From Mycobacterium sp. PSTR-4-N (GTDB taxonomy: Bacteria; Actinomycetota; Actinomycetes; Mycobacteriales; Mycobacteriaceae): a DNA stretch of 64,000 nt. The notes beneath the pieces were generated by a model. That model made no database searches and was not told the DNA's origin. It worked only from the letters and a program-made list of their open reading frames with translations. The position numbers and the translations under genes were made by a program. Shown piece after piece: positions 35,994-44,313 of the stretch. Position 1 is the first letter of the stretch, and the number at the start of each line of letters is the position of its first letter. The DNA is taken from NCBI RefSeq assembly GCF_022348085.1, contig NZ_JAKRFN010000005.1, positions 290,825 through 354,824 on the forward strand, written 5' to 3'.

Positions 35994-36018
35994 ATACCCC
36001 GCCGGCATCGCGCCAAAC
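35994..36018 (-). promoter_or_regulatory. SigF consensus promoter of the diiron enzyme
   Basis: Minus strand GTTT (36015-36018), 15 bases, GGGTAT (35994-35999): exact match to GTTT-N15-GGGTAT. Predicted start about 35987, giving a leader of roughly 6-15 bases. Confidence 0.65.
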
Positions 36019-36190
36019 GGTGTGCGCGCGTACCCACTTGGGGGTCTTGATCACACCTGGATGCTGCCTTTTTCACATTTCGGCAGCGCAGCTGTCAGAC
36101 CCCCCGATCGCTGGGTAGCCCACGGAACAGGCGCACACCAGTGCCAGCGACCGAAGAAGAAGCCGACTCCCGAAGGAGTGTGTACGACAC

Positions 36191-37168
36191 ATGGCCACCA
36201 CCGCCACCACCGAATCCATCACCGCCACGCTGATCGCCCAGCTTCGTACGCTGCTCGATCTGACGAACACCGAGATCCAGGTCGCCGAGACCCGCATCGT
36301 GCAGGCGCGCACCGACGCGGTGCGACGCGAGCTGACGCAGAACGCCGAGAACGGCCGGGCGCGCGCCGAGCAGATCGAGGCCGCGATCCGCGACCTCGGC
36401 GGCTTCCCCGATGTCATCGGGCCGTTCCTGGGCCGCGCCGCTGCCGCGGTGAAGGCGCTCACCGAGCAGGCGGAGCCGTTCGACGAGGCGCTGCTGGGCG
36501 ACCTCGCGCTCGAGGACCAGCTCCTGGACCGCTCTCGTTACGTCAAGGCCCTGGCCGTCGCCGCCAAGCACAAGGACGTCGAGGAGCTGGCTGACCGCCT
36601 GATCACCGCCCACTCGGCGACCGTCGACTGGCTGACCACCGTGCTCGCCGAGGATGCGCTCGGCGGTCCGGCGGCGCTGCGCCGCACCCCCCTGCAGGCC
36701 GCGGCGGGGCTGACGGTCAAGCTGCTGAACCTGCCGTTCACCTGGTCGGTGGAACGTGCCGACCGGGCCGTGGAAGCGGTGCGCTCTGTGCGTCCGGCGG
36801 TTGGCGGCATCGTCGACCGCGGGGCCCGCAGCGGCGAGATCGCCGCGAAGGCGTTCGCCGGAGCACGGAACTCCGCACTGGAGGCCGCCGAGCGCATCAC
36901 GCGTGAGCAGGGTGCGCAGGACGTCGCCGACGTGATCCACGCCGCGCGCGGCGCCGCCGGTGTCCTGGACAGCGACGAGTTGCCGATCGCCGAGTACGAC
37001 GAGCTCAACCAGACCGATGCGGTGGCCGCGGTCAAGGAGCTGACCGAGGCCTCCGACATCCGCGTGATCGTGGCCTACGAGGAGGCGCACAAGAATCGTC
37101 AGCGCGTCGTGTCCGCCGCGCAGACCCGCCTGGCCGCCATCGCTCAGGACGTGGTCGGCATCAGCTGA
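36191..37168 (+). CDS. Ferritin-like fold protein with C-terminal helical domain
   Basis: A 325-residue protein. Residues about 8-165 form a ferritin-like four-helix region (TNTEIQVAETRIVQART, then HSATVDWLTTVLAE). A central segment (170-250) is amphipathic and Ala-rich, and the C-terminal 60 residues (ELPIAEYDELNQTDAV, IRVIVAYEEAHKNRQRVV) match a short helical domain found on several mycobacterial lipid- or envelope-associated proteins. No complete set of metal ligands is evident, so iron storage is not implied. GGAG lies about 12 nt before ATG 36191. The 182-bp upstream region shows no clear promoter. Confidence 0.75.
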   Translation: MATTATTESITATLIAQLRTLLDLTNTEIQVAETRIVQARTDAVRRELTQNAENGRARAEQIEAAIRDLGGFPDVIGPFLGRAAAAVKALTEQAEPFDEALLGDLALEDQLLDRSRYVKALAVAAKHKDVEELADRLITAHSATVDWLTTVLAEDALGGPAALRRTPLQAAAGLTVKLLNLPFTWSVERADRAVEAVRSVRPAVGGIVDRGARSGEIAAKAFAGARNSALEAAERITREQGAQDVADVIHAARGAAGVLDSDELPIAEYDELNQTDAVAAVKELTEASDIRVIVAYEEAHKNRQRVVSAAQTRLAAIAQDVVGIS

Positions 37169-37186
37169 TCACGCACGCTTGCAACC

Positions 37187-37221
37187 CGTCGGCGCGACCC
37201 CCACAGGGTGTCGCGCCGGCG
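37187..37221 (+). terminator. Hairpin after the ferritin-like gene
   Basis: Arms 37187-37198 and 37210-37221 pair over 12 positions with one mismatch around an 11-base loop, 19 bases after the stop. No T-run. Confidence 0.55.
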
Positions 37222-37261
37222 GCGTCTCACCAGTCGCGCACGCCCTTCGGCAGGGGCTGCC

Positions 37262-37290
37262 TTGACGTTGCCTGCACGTCTCGTTAGAGA
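37262..37290 (+). promoter_or_regulatory. Possible housekeeping promoter of the ketosynthase gene
   Basis: TTGACG (37262-37267), 17 bases, TAGAGA (37285-37290). The -35 is strong, the -10 poor. GAGGGGA precedes ATG 37333 at a suitable distance for ribosome binding. Confidence 0.35.
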
Positions 37291-37332
37291 ATCTTTGGTG
37301 ACATTCCGACGGGTCGAGGGGAATCGGACGAG

Positions 37333-38571
37333 ATGACAGCCACAGCTCACCGGCCGGCCGTCGTGGTGACGGCGTTGGCCGCGACGACGGCGCTGGCCGC
37401 TGACGCCGAGGAATCGTGGGCCGCGCTGCTCAACGGCAAGAGCGGGATCGGCTCCATCGCCGACCGTCTCATCGACGAGTTCCCGTTGCCGGTGACCATC
37501 GGTGGGTTGATCCGCGAGGAGCTCGATCCTCAGCTCAGCCGGGTGGAGGTCCGCCGCCTGTCCTACACGCAGAAGATGGCCCTGCTGCTGAGCCGCCGGC
37601 TCTGGGAGGCCGCGGGTGCACCCGAGGTCGACACCCGGCGCCTGCTGGTGTCGGTGAGCCACGCGTACGGCTCGACGATGGACCTGTGGACGGGATACGA
37701 GGAGTTCAAGTCTCGCGGACTTCGCGCGATCTCTCCGCTGGCGGTCCAGATGCACATGCCCAACGCGCCGGCTGCCGCCGTGGGCCTGGACCGGCACGCC
37801 AAGGCCGGCGTCATCGCCCCCACCAGCGGCGATGCGTCTGGGGCGGCAGCCATCGCCGAGGCCTGGCGGCTGATCACGCTGGGCGAGGCCGACGTCGCGA
37901 TCTGTGGCGGGGTGGAGCAGCGGATCGAACCGCTGCCCATCGCCGCCTTCGACAACATGGGCCTGCTGTCGCATCGCAACGACGACCCGGGGGGCGCGTG
38001 CCGCCCGTTCGACAAGGACCGCGACGGCATGGTGTTCGGTGAGGGCGGGGCGCTGCTGCTGCTCGAAACCGAGGAGCACGCCAGGGCACGCGGGGCGACC
38101 ATCCTGGGTCGGCTGCTCGGCGTGGGCACCACCTCGGACACCGTCGACCTGATCGAGCCGGAACCCCACGGGCAGCTGGCCGCCGCGGCGTTGAGCCGGG
38201 CGCTGGAGCTCGCCGGCGTTGACCCGGGCGATGTGGACGCGGTGATCGCCCACGCTGCCGGCACGCGCGTCGGTGACCTCGCCGAGGCCCGCGCGCTGCA
38301 CGCCGTCCTGGGAAACCACAGGCCCGCCGTGACCGCCCCCAAGGCCGCACTCGGCCACTCGATGGGCGCCTCGGGCGCGGTGGCCGCTGCACTGGCCGTG
38401 CAGTCGCTGCGGGACGGGGTTTTGGCTCCGACGTTGAACCACGACACTCCCGACCCCGACATCGATCTGGATGTGGTCGCCGGTGAACGCCGCTCCGGCG
38501 ACTACCGCTACGCGGTGTCCAACACGCTGGGATTCGGCGGTCACAACGTGTCGCTGGTCTTCGGGCGGTAG
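37333..38571 (+). CDS. Beta-ketoacyl-ACP synthase (KAS II-like) lacking the catalytic Cys
   Basis: A 412-residue thiolase-fold protein similar throughout to KasA/KasB. The two active-site His are kept (H306 in AHAAGTRVGD, H341 in KAALGHSMG) with Lys 336 and the terminal FGGHN. The nucleophile position, Cys in ACASG of active enzymes, is Asp 167 (SGDASG). It therefore cannot load an acyl chain by the usual thioester. It could act as a decarboxylase, a chain-length-factor-like partner or a regulator. No ACP or second ketosynthase is adjacent. Confidence 0.87.
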   Translation: MTATAHRPAVVVTALAATTALAADAEESWAALLNGKSGIGSIADRLIDEFPLPVTIGGLIREELDPQLSRVEVRRLSYTQKMALLLSRRLWEAAGAPEVDTRRLLVSVSHAYGSTMDLWTGYEEFKSRGLRAISPLAVQMHMPNAPAAAVGLDRHAKAGVIAPTSGDASGAAAIAEAWRLITLGEADVAICGGVEQRIEPLPIAAFDNMGLLSHRNDDPGGACRPFDKDRDGMVFGEGGALLLLETEEHARARGATILGRLLGVGTTSDTVDLIEPEPHGQLAAAALSRALELAGVDPGDVDAVIAHAAGTRVGDLAEARALHAVLGNHRPAVTAPKAALGHSMGASGAVAAALAVQSLRDGVLAPTLNHDTPDPDIDLDVVAGERRSGDYRYAVSNTLGFGGHNVSLVFGR

Positions 38572-38573
38572 CC

Positions 38574-39425
38574 CTACCTGATCAGGTACTCCTGACCGGG
38601 CATGAACGTGCCCAGCAACTCGTCGCGGGCCCCGTGGGAGCGCACGGTCTCGGCGAACGGGTCCCCGGCGTGCATCGCCAGGAGCAGGTGTTCGGCGCTG
38701 AACCACTCGCGCTGGACGACGTCGCGCTGCGCTGCGGACGTGCTCTCGTTCAAGGCCCACATCGAGATGAACAGATCGGCAGTGACGTCCACGTCGGGCA
38801 CCAGGCCGATCGGGACCACGTTGACCTTGCCGCGGCTCAGAGCGACCGGGGCACTCTGATGCAGCACAACCCGGTCCGCGCCGACGGTGGCGCTCAAGTA
38901 GAGCCACTGCAGCGCGGAGAAGACCGGCGTGTCGATCAACACCACGGTCGGTCCGCTGCCATGCCAGCGGACCAGCAGACGGGCCAGGCTGCCGAATCCT
39001 CCACCCCATTCGACGACGGTGTCCACGTCGCGGAGGCTTCGGCCGGTGGTCCCCTGATAGCGCGCCAGGTGATGCAATTGGTGGACGGTGTTCGACGACG
39101 TCAGGACAGAGGTGTCCGGCACAGCCACCGTCGGCGGCATGCCCACCGGGTCCTCGGCCAGCAGCTCCACATCGTCGAGATGTGCCAGAACGTAGGGGAG
39201 TTCCTCGGGGAGGAGGCGTTCGCCGACGAACATCTGATAGCGGATGGCCGGGTGACGCAGAAAATCCCACGGTGGTACCGGCAGCAGGAAGCGGGCCAGG
39301 TCCGCGTTGCGCTGTGCCCAGTCGGCTCGCACGTAGCGGGTGGTCGTGCAATCCTGCACCGCGGCGAGTTGTTCGGCGAATTGCGCTGCGAGACGGTCGA
39401 ACTGGGCCTGGTCGGTGGCGGTCAT
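38574..39425 (-). CDS. Putative sugar O-methyltransferase
   Basis: A 283-residue SAM-dependent methyltransferase of the putative sugar O-methyltransferase family: VVEWGGGFGSLARLLVRWHG (near 128) binds SAM, VVLIDTPVFSALQWLYL follows, and FISMWALNESTS (near 225) is the family block. It may methylate a glycolipid or polysaccharide sugar. ATG 39425 overlaps the stop of a 52-residue gene. Convergent with the ketosynthase, 2 bp between stops. Confidence 0.8.
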   Translation of the reverse strand: MTATDQAQFDRLAAQFAEQLAAVQDCTTTRYVRADWAQRNADLARFLLPVPPWDFLRHPAIRYQMFVGERLLPEELPYVLAHLDDVELLAEDPVGMPPTVAVPDTSVLTSSNTVHQLHHLARYQGTTGRSLRDVDTVVEWGGGFGSLARLLVRWHGSGPTVVLIDTPVFSALQWLYLSATVGADRVVLHQSAPVALSRGKVNVVPIGLVPDVDVTADLFISMWALNESTSAAQRDVVQREWFSAEHLLLAMHAGDPFAETVRSHGARDELLGTFMPGQEYLIR

Positions 39426-39580
39426 CGAGATGCCTCCGTGCTGGGATCCTCGCCGCGGGCCAGCCGGCACAGTCGATTCAGCGCGTTCTGCCGGTCCGCT
39501 CCCGAGGCGGCTTCGATCTCGTGCAGTAGTCGATCGAGTTCGGTGTGGTCACGCTTCTGTCGGGTCGGGACACTGGTCAT
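39422..39580 (-). CDS. Tiny helical protein coupled to the sugar O-methyltransferase
   Basis: A 52-residue frame (MTSVPTRQKRDHTELDRLLH, then NALNRLCRLARGEDPS) forming two predicted amphipathic helices. Its TGA overlaps the ATG of the methyltransferase (ATGA), which supports real translation. No family known. ATG 39580 is divergent from the Nudix gene 60 bp away. Confidence 0.55.
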   Translation of the reverse strand: MTSVPTRQKRDHTELDRLLHEIEAASGADRQNALNRLCRLARGEDPSTEASR

Positions 39581-39639
39581 GGTCGGCCGACATACCCGTC
39601 ACCACCGGCCTCAACCGTCGCCGGGGCTACTGTCGAGCG

Positions 39640-40356
39640 GTGACCCTGGGCTATGACGACGCGCTGCGGGACCGCATCAGGGACAACCTGATCGGGCATC
39701 GGCGGCGCATCGTCACCGATCCTGACAAGCGCCGCGCTGCCGTGGCCGTGGTGCTGGTCGACTCCGTGGTCGGAGAGGACCGGGTGGATCCGGCTCCGGT
39801 GGACGACTGGATCGCCGGGCGGCCGATGCCCGAGAACTTGGACGGCCGCATGGTCGATGTGTCCGGCGGTGCGGCTTTCCTGCTGTGCCGCAGGGCATCT
39901 CGTCTGTCGACTCATGCCGCTCAGTGGGCGTTGCCCGGAGGTCGGTTGGACCCGGGGGAGACGGCGATCGACGCGGCGTTGCGCGAGCTCGACGAGGAGG
40001 TCGGCGTTGCGCTGCCGGACGACGCGGTGCTCGGACTGCTCGACGACTATCCGACCCGCTCGGGGTACGTCATCACCCCCGTCGTGGTCTGGGGCGGTGG
40101 CCGGCTCGACCTGCGCCCGGCGCCCGACGAGGTGGTCGCGGTGTATCGGGTGGGACTTCACCAGCTGTTGCGAGCAGACTCGCCGCGGTTCGTGACGATC
40201 CCGGAGAGCCCGCGCCCGGTGGTACAGATCCCGCTGGGCAACGACCTGATCCACGCCCCGACCGGAGCCGTGCTGCTGCAGCTGCGGTGGCTGGGGCTGG
40301 AAGGCCGGGCCGATCCCGTCGACCAGCTGGAACAGCCCGTGTTCGCGTGGCGATGA
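39640..40356 (+). CDS. Nudix hydrolase with N-terminal extension
   Basis: A 238-residue protein with a full Nudix box GRLDPGETAIDAALRELDEE (followed by VGV) near residue 102, preceded by WALPG. About 60 residues before the box core are an extension containing DRVDPAPVDDWIAG. It hydrolyses nucleoside-diphosphate-linked compounds, possibly coenzyme A as in NudL-like relatives, though the CoA signature is not certain. GTG 39640 is the likely start. Confidence 0.83.
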   Translation: MTLGYDDALRDRIRDNLIGHRRRIVTDPDKRRAAVAVVLVDSVVGEDRVDPAPVDDWIAGRPMPENLDGRMVDVSGGAAFLLCRRASRLSTHAAQWALPGGRLDPGETAIDAALRELDEEVGVALPDDAVLGLLDDYPTRSGYVITPVVVWGGGRLDLRPAPDEVVAVYRVGLHQLLRADSPRFVTIPESPRPVVQIPLGNDLIHAPTGAVLLQLRWLGLEGRADPVDQLEQPVFAWR

Positions 40357-40368
40357 GCCGACGCCGGT

Positions 40369-40394
40369 GTTTCTGCCGGGGGCGCGCCGGGTAG
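40369..40394 (+). promoter_or_regulatory. SigF-like promoter of the DUF5666-like gene
   Basis: GTTT (40369-40372), 16 bases, GGGTAG (40389-40394). One mismatch. The start would fall about 4 bases before ATG 40405, giving an almost leaderless message. Confidence 0.45.
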
Positions 40395-40404
40395 CCGGTG
40401 CTCG

Positions 40405-40860
40405 ATGGTCACGACACACCTGCACGGCAGGCATCGACGCTCCACCGCACCGGCGCACGCCGGTCCGCGGTGGGGCCTACTCTCGATGATCGTGGCCGGT
40501 GGAATGGCGGGATGGCTGCTCGCCGTCGCCGGGCCGGACGGCGCACAGCCGGCCACCGTGACGATGCCGCACCCGGTGGCGCCCGTTGCCGTCACCCAGG
40601 ACGTCCAGCGTGCCGGGCAGGTGACCGCCGTGTCACCTCACTCGCTGACCACCGTGGATGCCGACGGGAAGACCACGACGTTCGCCATCACGCCGGACAC
40701 CGCACGCGTGCTTCCCCCGGGTTCGACGACGGTGCGACCCGCCCAGCACGTCGTCGTGGTCGGTGCCGTCCGCGACGGCGTGTTGGTGGCCACCGCGATC
40801 GCCGATCGCGACTCGGCGAACGGCGGCGGTCCGCCGATGGACTATCAGCTACCGAACTGA
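40405..40860 (+). CDS. Membrane-anchored DUF5666-like protein
   Basis: A 151-residue protein with a basic cytoplasmic tail, one transmembrane helix (about 27-46, LLSMIVAGGMAGWLLAVAG) and an external beta domain GQVTAVSPHSLTTVDADG then TTTFAITPDTARV similar to DUF5666 repeats. Function unknown. Upstream SigF-like element suggests stress induction. Confidence 0.68.
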   Translation: MVTTHLHGRHRRSTAPAHAGPRWGLLSMIVAGGMAGWLLAVAGPDGAQPATVTMPHPVAPVAVTQDVQRAGQVTAVSPHSLTTVDADGKTTTFAITPDTARVLPPGSTTVRPAQHVVVVGAVRDGVLVATAIADRDSANGGGPPMDYQLPN

Positions 40861-40875
40861 CGAGCTGCCACCTCC

Positions 40876-40915
40876 TTGCAGATGTCACAACATCGTTGTT
40901 AACTTTGTGATGTTT
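40876..40915 (+). promoter_or_regulatory. Promoter and probable operator of the DeoR-led sugar operon
   Basis: TTGCAG (40876-40881), 17 bases, TTAACT (40899-40904) is a housekeeping-type promoter. AACATC at 40889-40894 and GATGTT at 40909-40914 are inverted 6-mers flanking the -10, and GATGT-cacA-ACATC at 40881-40894 is a second small palindrome. Good candidate site for autoregulation by the DeoR protein. Confidence 0.45.
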
Positions 40916-40946
40916 CCTGAGAAGTCGTGGCGTGCGAGGAGGTGCG

Positions 40947-41747
40947 GTGACAGCGATGCCGCCTGCGCGCGCCACCGGCAACGCCTCCCGCCGCGCCGAG
41001 ATCGCTCAGTTCGTCCGCGCCAAGGGCACGGCCCGGATCGACGAGCTGGCTGACCAATTCGGCGTCAGCACCATGACCATCTACCGCGACCTCGACCACC
41101 TCCACCAGGTCGGCATGGTGCGCAAGGTGCGTTCGGGAGCCGAGGCGCCGCCCAGTGAGGCGTTCGAACGCAACGTCGGGCTCCGCCGAATGCTGAACCT
41201 CGACGAGAAGCAGGCGGTGGCCAGAGCCGCCGTGGGCTGGGCCACCGACCGTGTCGACATGACGGCCGTGGCACTCGACGACAGCACCACCGCACTGCAC
41301 GTCGTGCCGTTGCTCGCCCCGCACCTGCCGCTCACCGTGTTCACGAACTTCCTGCCCGCGATCAACGACCTCTCGACCGACCCGCGGGTCCATCTGAACG
41401 CGATCGGCGGCGACTTCGTCCCCGAGTTCTCCTCCTTCCTCGGCCCGCAGGCCACCAGGGCGTTGAACGACGTGCACTACGACGTGCTGTTCATGTCGGT
41501 GCCTGCGCTCTCGCGCGGCAGGTGCTTTCATCCCTCCAGCGCCGCAGCGCAACTCAAGCGCGCCTTCATGGACGGCGCCGAGCTGCGCGTGCTGCTGGTC
41601 GACCACACCAAATTCGCCCGCCGCGCCATTCACCGGGTCTGCGACCTGACGGACTTCGACGTCGTCGTCGTCGACGCCGGAATCGACCCCGACGAGCACC
41701 GTCGTCTCGCCGACGCCGGAGTGAACGTCCTGGTGGCCCGGCCGTGA
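40947..41747 (+). CDS. DeoR/GlpR family sugar-responsive repressor
   Basis: A 266-residue regulator. N-terminal winged helix with AEIAQFVRAKGTARIDELAD and STMTIYRDLDHL (near 40), and a C-terminal sugar-phosphate sensor domain (DDSTTALHVVPLL, TNFLPAINDL, and the VDHTKFAR block near 230). GTG 40947 is chosen with GGAGG 4 nt upstream. GTG 40932 and ATG 40956 are alternatives. First gene of the kinase/dehydrogenase/aldolase operon, so its effector is probably a phosphorylated intermediate. Confidence 0.88.
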   Translation: MTAMPPARATGNASRRAEIAQFVRAKGTARIDELADQFGVSTMTIYRDLDHLHQVGMVRKVRSGAEAPPSEAFERNVGLRRMLNLDEKQAVARAAVGWATDRVDMTAVALDDSTTALHVVPLLAPHLPLTVFTNFLPAINDLSTDPRVHLNAIGGDFVPEFSSFLGPQATRALNDVHYDVLFMSVPALSRGRCFHPSSAAAQLKRAFMDGAELRVLLVDHTKFARRAIHRVCDLTDFDVVVVDAGIDPDEHRRLADAGVNVLVARP

Positions 41748-43279
41748 GTTCCCCGACGGCGCCGCTGGTCATCGCGGTCGATTGCTCGACCACCGCCGCG
41801 AAGGCGATCGTGGTGGACGCCACGGGCCGGGTGGTGGGTTCGGCGAGCCAGGCGCTGGATACGCGCAGCCCCGTCCCGCACTGGTTCGAGCAGGACAGCC
41901 GCCAATGGTGGACTGCCACCGATGCGGCGATCACAGCTGCGCTGCAACAGATTTCGGATCGCAGCACGGTGGCAGCGATCTGCGTGACCCATCAGCGGGA
42001 GAGCTTCGTCTGCCTCGACAGCGCCGGCGTGCCGATACGGCCGGCCATCCTGTGGCTCGACGGCCGCGCCGAGGCCGAGGTCCGTGCCTACGGCACCGAG
42101 CGCGTGGAACTGTTGTCGGGCAAGCCCGCCGACATCACCCCGGGGCTCTACAAGCTGCTGTGGCTGCGCGACCACGAACCCGACACGATGGCGCGCTGTC
42201 ACCGCGTCGCCGACGTGCACACCTATCTGGTGCACGCCATGACCGGTCGCTGGGTGTCCAGCACCGCGTCGGTCGATCCGCTGGCCGTGATCGACCAGAG
42301 CACCGGCGACTACAGCGACGAGCTGCTCGATGTCGCGGGGGTGCGGCGGGATCAGATGCCCGAATTGGTCACGAGCGGAACCACGATCGCCATAGTGCTC
42401 CCGGACATCGCCGACAGGTGGGGCGTGCGCCGCGACGTCGCGGTGATCGCGGGCACCGGCGACGGTCAGGCCGGCGGCATCGGCCTCGGGGTGACCGATC
42501 CGGGGGCGGCCTACCTGGTGCTCGGGACGGCCGTCGTGATCGGCAGCGAGACGATGTCCTACGTTCCGGCACGGGCCTACCGATCGATGATCTCGGCGAT
42601 GCCGGGGCAGTGCACCGTGGAGACATTCAGCTCCTCGGGCACCTACCTGTCGACCTGGTTCCGCCGTGAGTTCGGTGACCCCGGTCTGGTCGGCGCACCG
42701 GATCCCGCGCTCGAGCAGGCGGCCGCGGCGCTGCCGATCGGCAGTGAACGGCTGGTCACGCTGCCGTACTGGAACGGCGCGCAGACTCCGCACTGGGACG
42801 GGCAGGCCTCGGGAGTGACGTTGGGCTGGCAGGGATGTCACACCCGCGCGCACTTCTATCGCTCCCTGCTGGAGGGCATCGCACTCGAACTGCGCCTGCA
42901 GCTCGATGGACTCGAGGCCGCGCGCGGCGAACGCGTCGAGGTGATCCGGGCGACCGGCGGCGGGGCGCGCAGTCCGCTGTGGACGCAGATACTGGCGGAC
43001 GTCTTCGATCGGCCGCTGCAGGTGTGCGCGACCGGCGAGGTCAGTGCGCTCGGCGCGGCCGCGATCGCGCTGACGGCGGTCGGCGCCTACGAGACGCTGC
43101 CGGCAGCCGCGGCGGCGGTGAGCGTCACCGACGCCGTGGTGGCGCCGCGCCCGGACGCGGCCGCTGCCTACCGCCGGCTGCGCACCCTCTATGAGCGGAT
43201 CTACCAGCAGACCCGAGATCTGTTGCACACCTTGCACGAAACACCTCTGCACCAGCTGTCGAAGGAGAATCCCGCGTGA
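41744..43279 (+). CDS. FGGY-family carbohydrate kinase
   Basis: A 511-residue sugar kinase, xylulokinase-like in size. AVDCSTTAAKAIVVD binds the ATP phosphates, THQRESFVCLD and LWLDGRAEAEV follow the catalytic region, GTGDGQAGGIGLG lies near 240 with the catalytic Asp, and ATGGGARSPLWTQI (near 405) binds adenosine. GTG overlaps the repressor stop, and its own stop overlaps the dehydrogenase start. Because an aldolase of FucA type follows, a ketose 1-kinase activity is plausible. Confidence 0.9.
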   Translation: MSSPTAPLVIAVDCSTTAAKAIVVDATGRVVGSASQALDTRSPVPHWFEQDSRQWWTATDAAITAALQQISDRSTVAAICVTHQRESFVCLDSAGVPIRPAILWLDGRAEAEVRAYGTERVELLSGKPADITPGLYKLLWLRDHEPDTMARCHRVADVHTYLVHAMTGRWVSSTASVDPLAVIDQSTGDYSDELLDVAGVRRDQMPELVTSGTTIAIVLPDIADRWGVRRDVAVIAGTGDGQAGGIGLGVTDPGAAYLVLGTAVVIGSETMSYVPARAYRSMISAMPGQCTVETFSSSGTYLSTWFRREFGDPGLVGAPDPALEQAAAALPIGSERLVTLPYWNGAQTPHWDGQASGVTLGWQGCHTRAHFYRSLLEGIALELRLQLDGLEAARGERVEVIRATGGGARSPLWTQILADVFDRPLQVCATGEVSALGAAAIALTAVGAYETLPAAAAAVSVTDAVVAPRPDAAAAYRRLRTLYERIYQQTRDLLHTLHETPLHQLSKENPA

Positions 43280-44313
43280 GAGCCGCCATGTTCTACGGTC
43301 CCGGCGAGTTGAGGCTGGAGGACATCGGCTCCACCGAGCCCGGACCGGGAGAGATCCTCGTCGAGGTGCGCGCCGCCGCGACGTGCGGCACCGACCTCAA
43401 GTCGTACCGCCGTGGCCACCCCAAGCTGTTCCCGACCCTGCCGTCGCGGTTCGGCCATGAGTTCGCCGGCGTCGTCACGGCGGTCGGTGACGGTGTCGAC
43501 ACTTTCGCGGTCGGCGACCGCGTCACCGCCGCCAACACCGTGCCGTGCGGTTACTGCTGGGCGTGTATCCGCCATCGCGAAAGCCTCTGCGAGAACCTGG
43601 AATTCCTCAACGGCGCCTTCGCCGAGGAAGTGGTGATCCCGGCCGCGATCGTGGCCAGGAACACCTACACGCTGCCCGACGATCTCGATTTCGCCGACGC
43701 GGCGCCACTCGAGCCGCTGGCCACGGTGGTGCACGGGATGGCCGAAACGGGGATCGAACTCGGCGACACGGTCGTGGTGCACGGGGCGGGCCCGATCGGG
43801 CTGATGTTCGTGCGACTGGCCACACTGCGGGGGGCCAACGTCATCTCCGTCGACCAGTCGCCGTGGCGGCTGCAACAGGCGCTGCGGGCCGGCGCCGTCG
43901 ACACCATCGACCTGTCCGAGGTGACCGACTTCGAGGACCGCGTCGCGCTGATCAAACGACACACCCCCCATGGCCGCGGCGCCGACGTCGGCATCGAAGC
44001 CGTCGGCCTGCCTCAGGTGTGGGAGCAGACCGTGCGTACGCTGCGGCCCGGTGCGACAGCGGTGCTGTTCGGCGGAACACCGGCTGGCGCAGCGTTTTCC
44101 GTCGACTCCAGCGCCATGCACTACGAGGAATACACCCTCAAGGGAGTCTTCCACCACACGCCAAACTACGTCCGTACCGCCGTCGAGTTGCTCTCCAGCC
44201 GCAAGGTGGACGGCTCGATGCTGGTGACCGAGCGTCGGCCGCTGTCGGACCTGGTGCCCAGCCTGGAGGACATGGCCGCCGGCCGCGGATCGAAATACAT
44301 TCTCGAACCGTGA
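43276..44313 (+). CDS. Zinc-binding MDR dehydrogenase (polyol/sugar)
   Basis: A 345-residue medium-chain dehydrogenase. Catalytic zinc ligands are in ATCGTDLK and GHEFAG, structural zinc Cys in CGYCWACIRHRESLC (near 98-112), and the nucleotide motif is VVHGAGPIGLM (near 177) followed by DQSP, an acidic residue favouring NAD. It probably oxidises a polyol or sugar feeding the kinase. GTGA overlaps at both ends show tight coupling in the operon. Confidence 0.89.
   Translation: MRAAMFYGPGELRLEDIGSTEPGPGEILVEVRAAATCGTDLKSYRRGHPKLFPTLPSRFGHEFAGVVTAVGDGVDTFAVGDRVTAANTVPCGYCWACIRHRESLCENLEFLNGAFAEEVVIPAAIVARNTYTLPDDLDFADAAPLEPLATVVHGMAETGIELGDTVVVHGAGPIGLMFVRLATLRGANVISVDQSPWRLQQALRAGAVDTIDLSEVTDFEDRVALIKRHTPHGRGADVGIEAVGLPQVWEQTVRTLRPGATAVLFGGTPAGAAFSVDSSAMHYEEYTLKGVFHHTPNYVRTAVELLSSRKVDGSMLVTERRPLSDLVPSLEDMAAGRGSKYILEP

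Noticed and set aside
36027..36040. Second GGGTAC element upstream of the diiron enzyme
   Set aside because: No GTTT at 15-17 bases, so not called a promoter.
37144..39351. 735-codon open frame antisense to the ketosynthase
   Set aside because: The plus strand has a full ketosynthase and the minus frame is the shadow of GC-biased third positions.
41630..43252. 540-codon open frame antisense to the FGGY kinase
   Set aside because: His/Arg/Gly-rich composition with no domain, opposite to an intact kinase.
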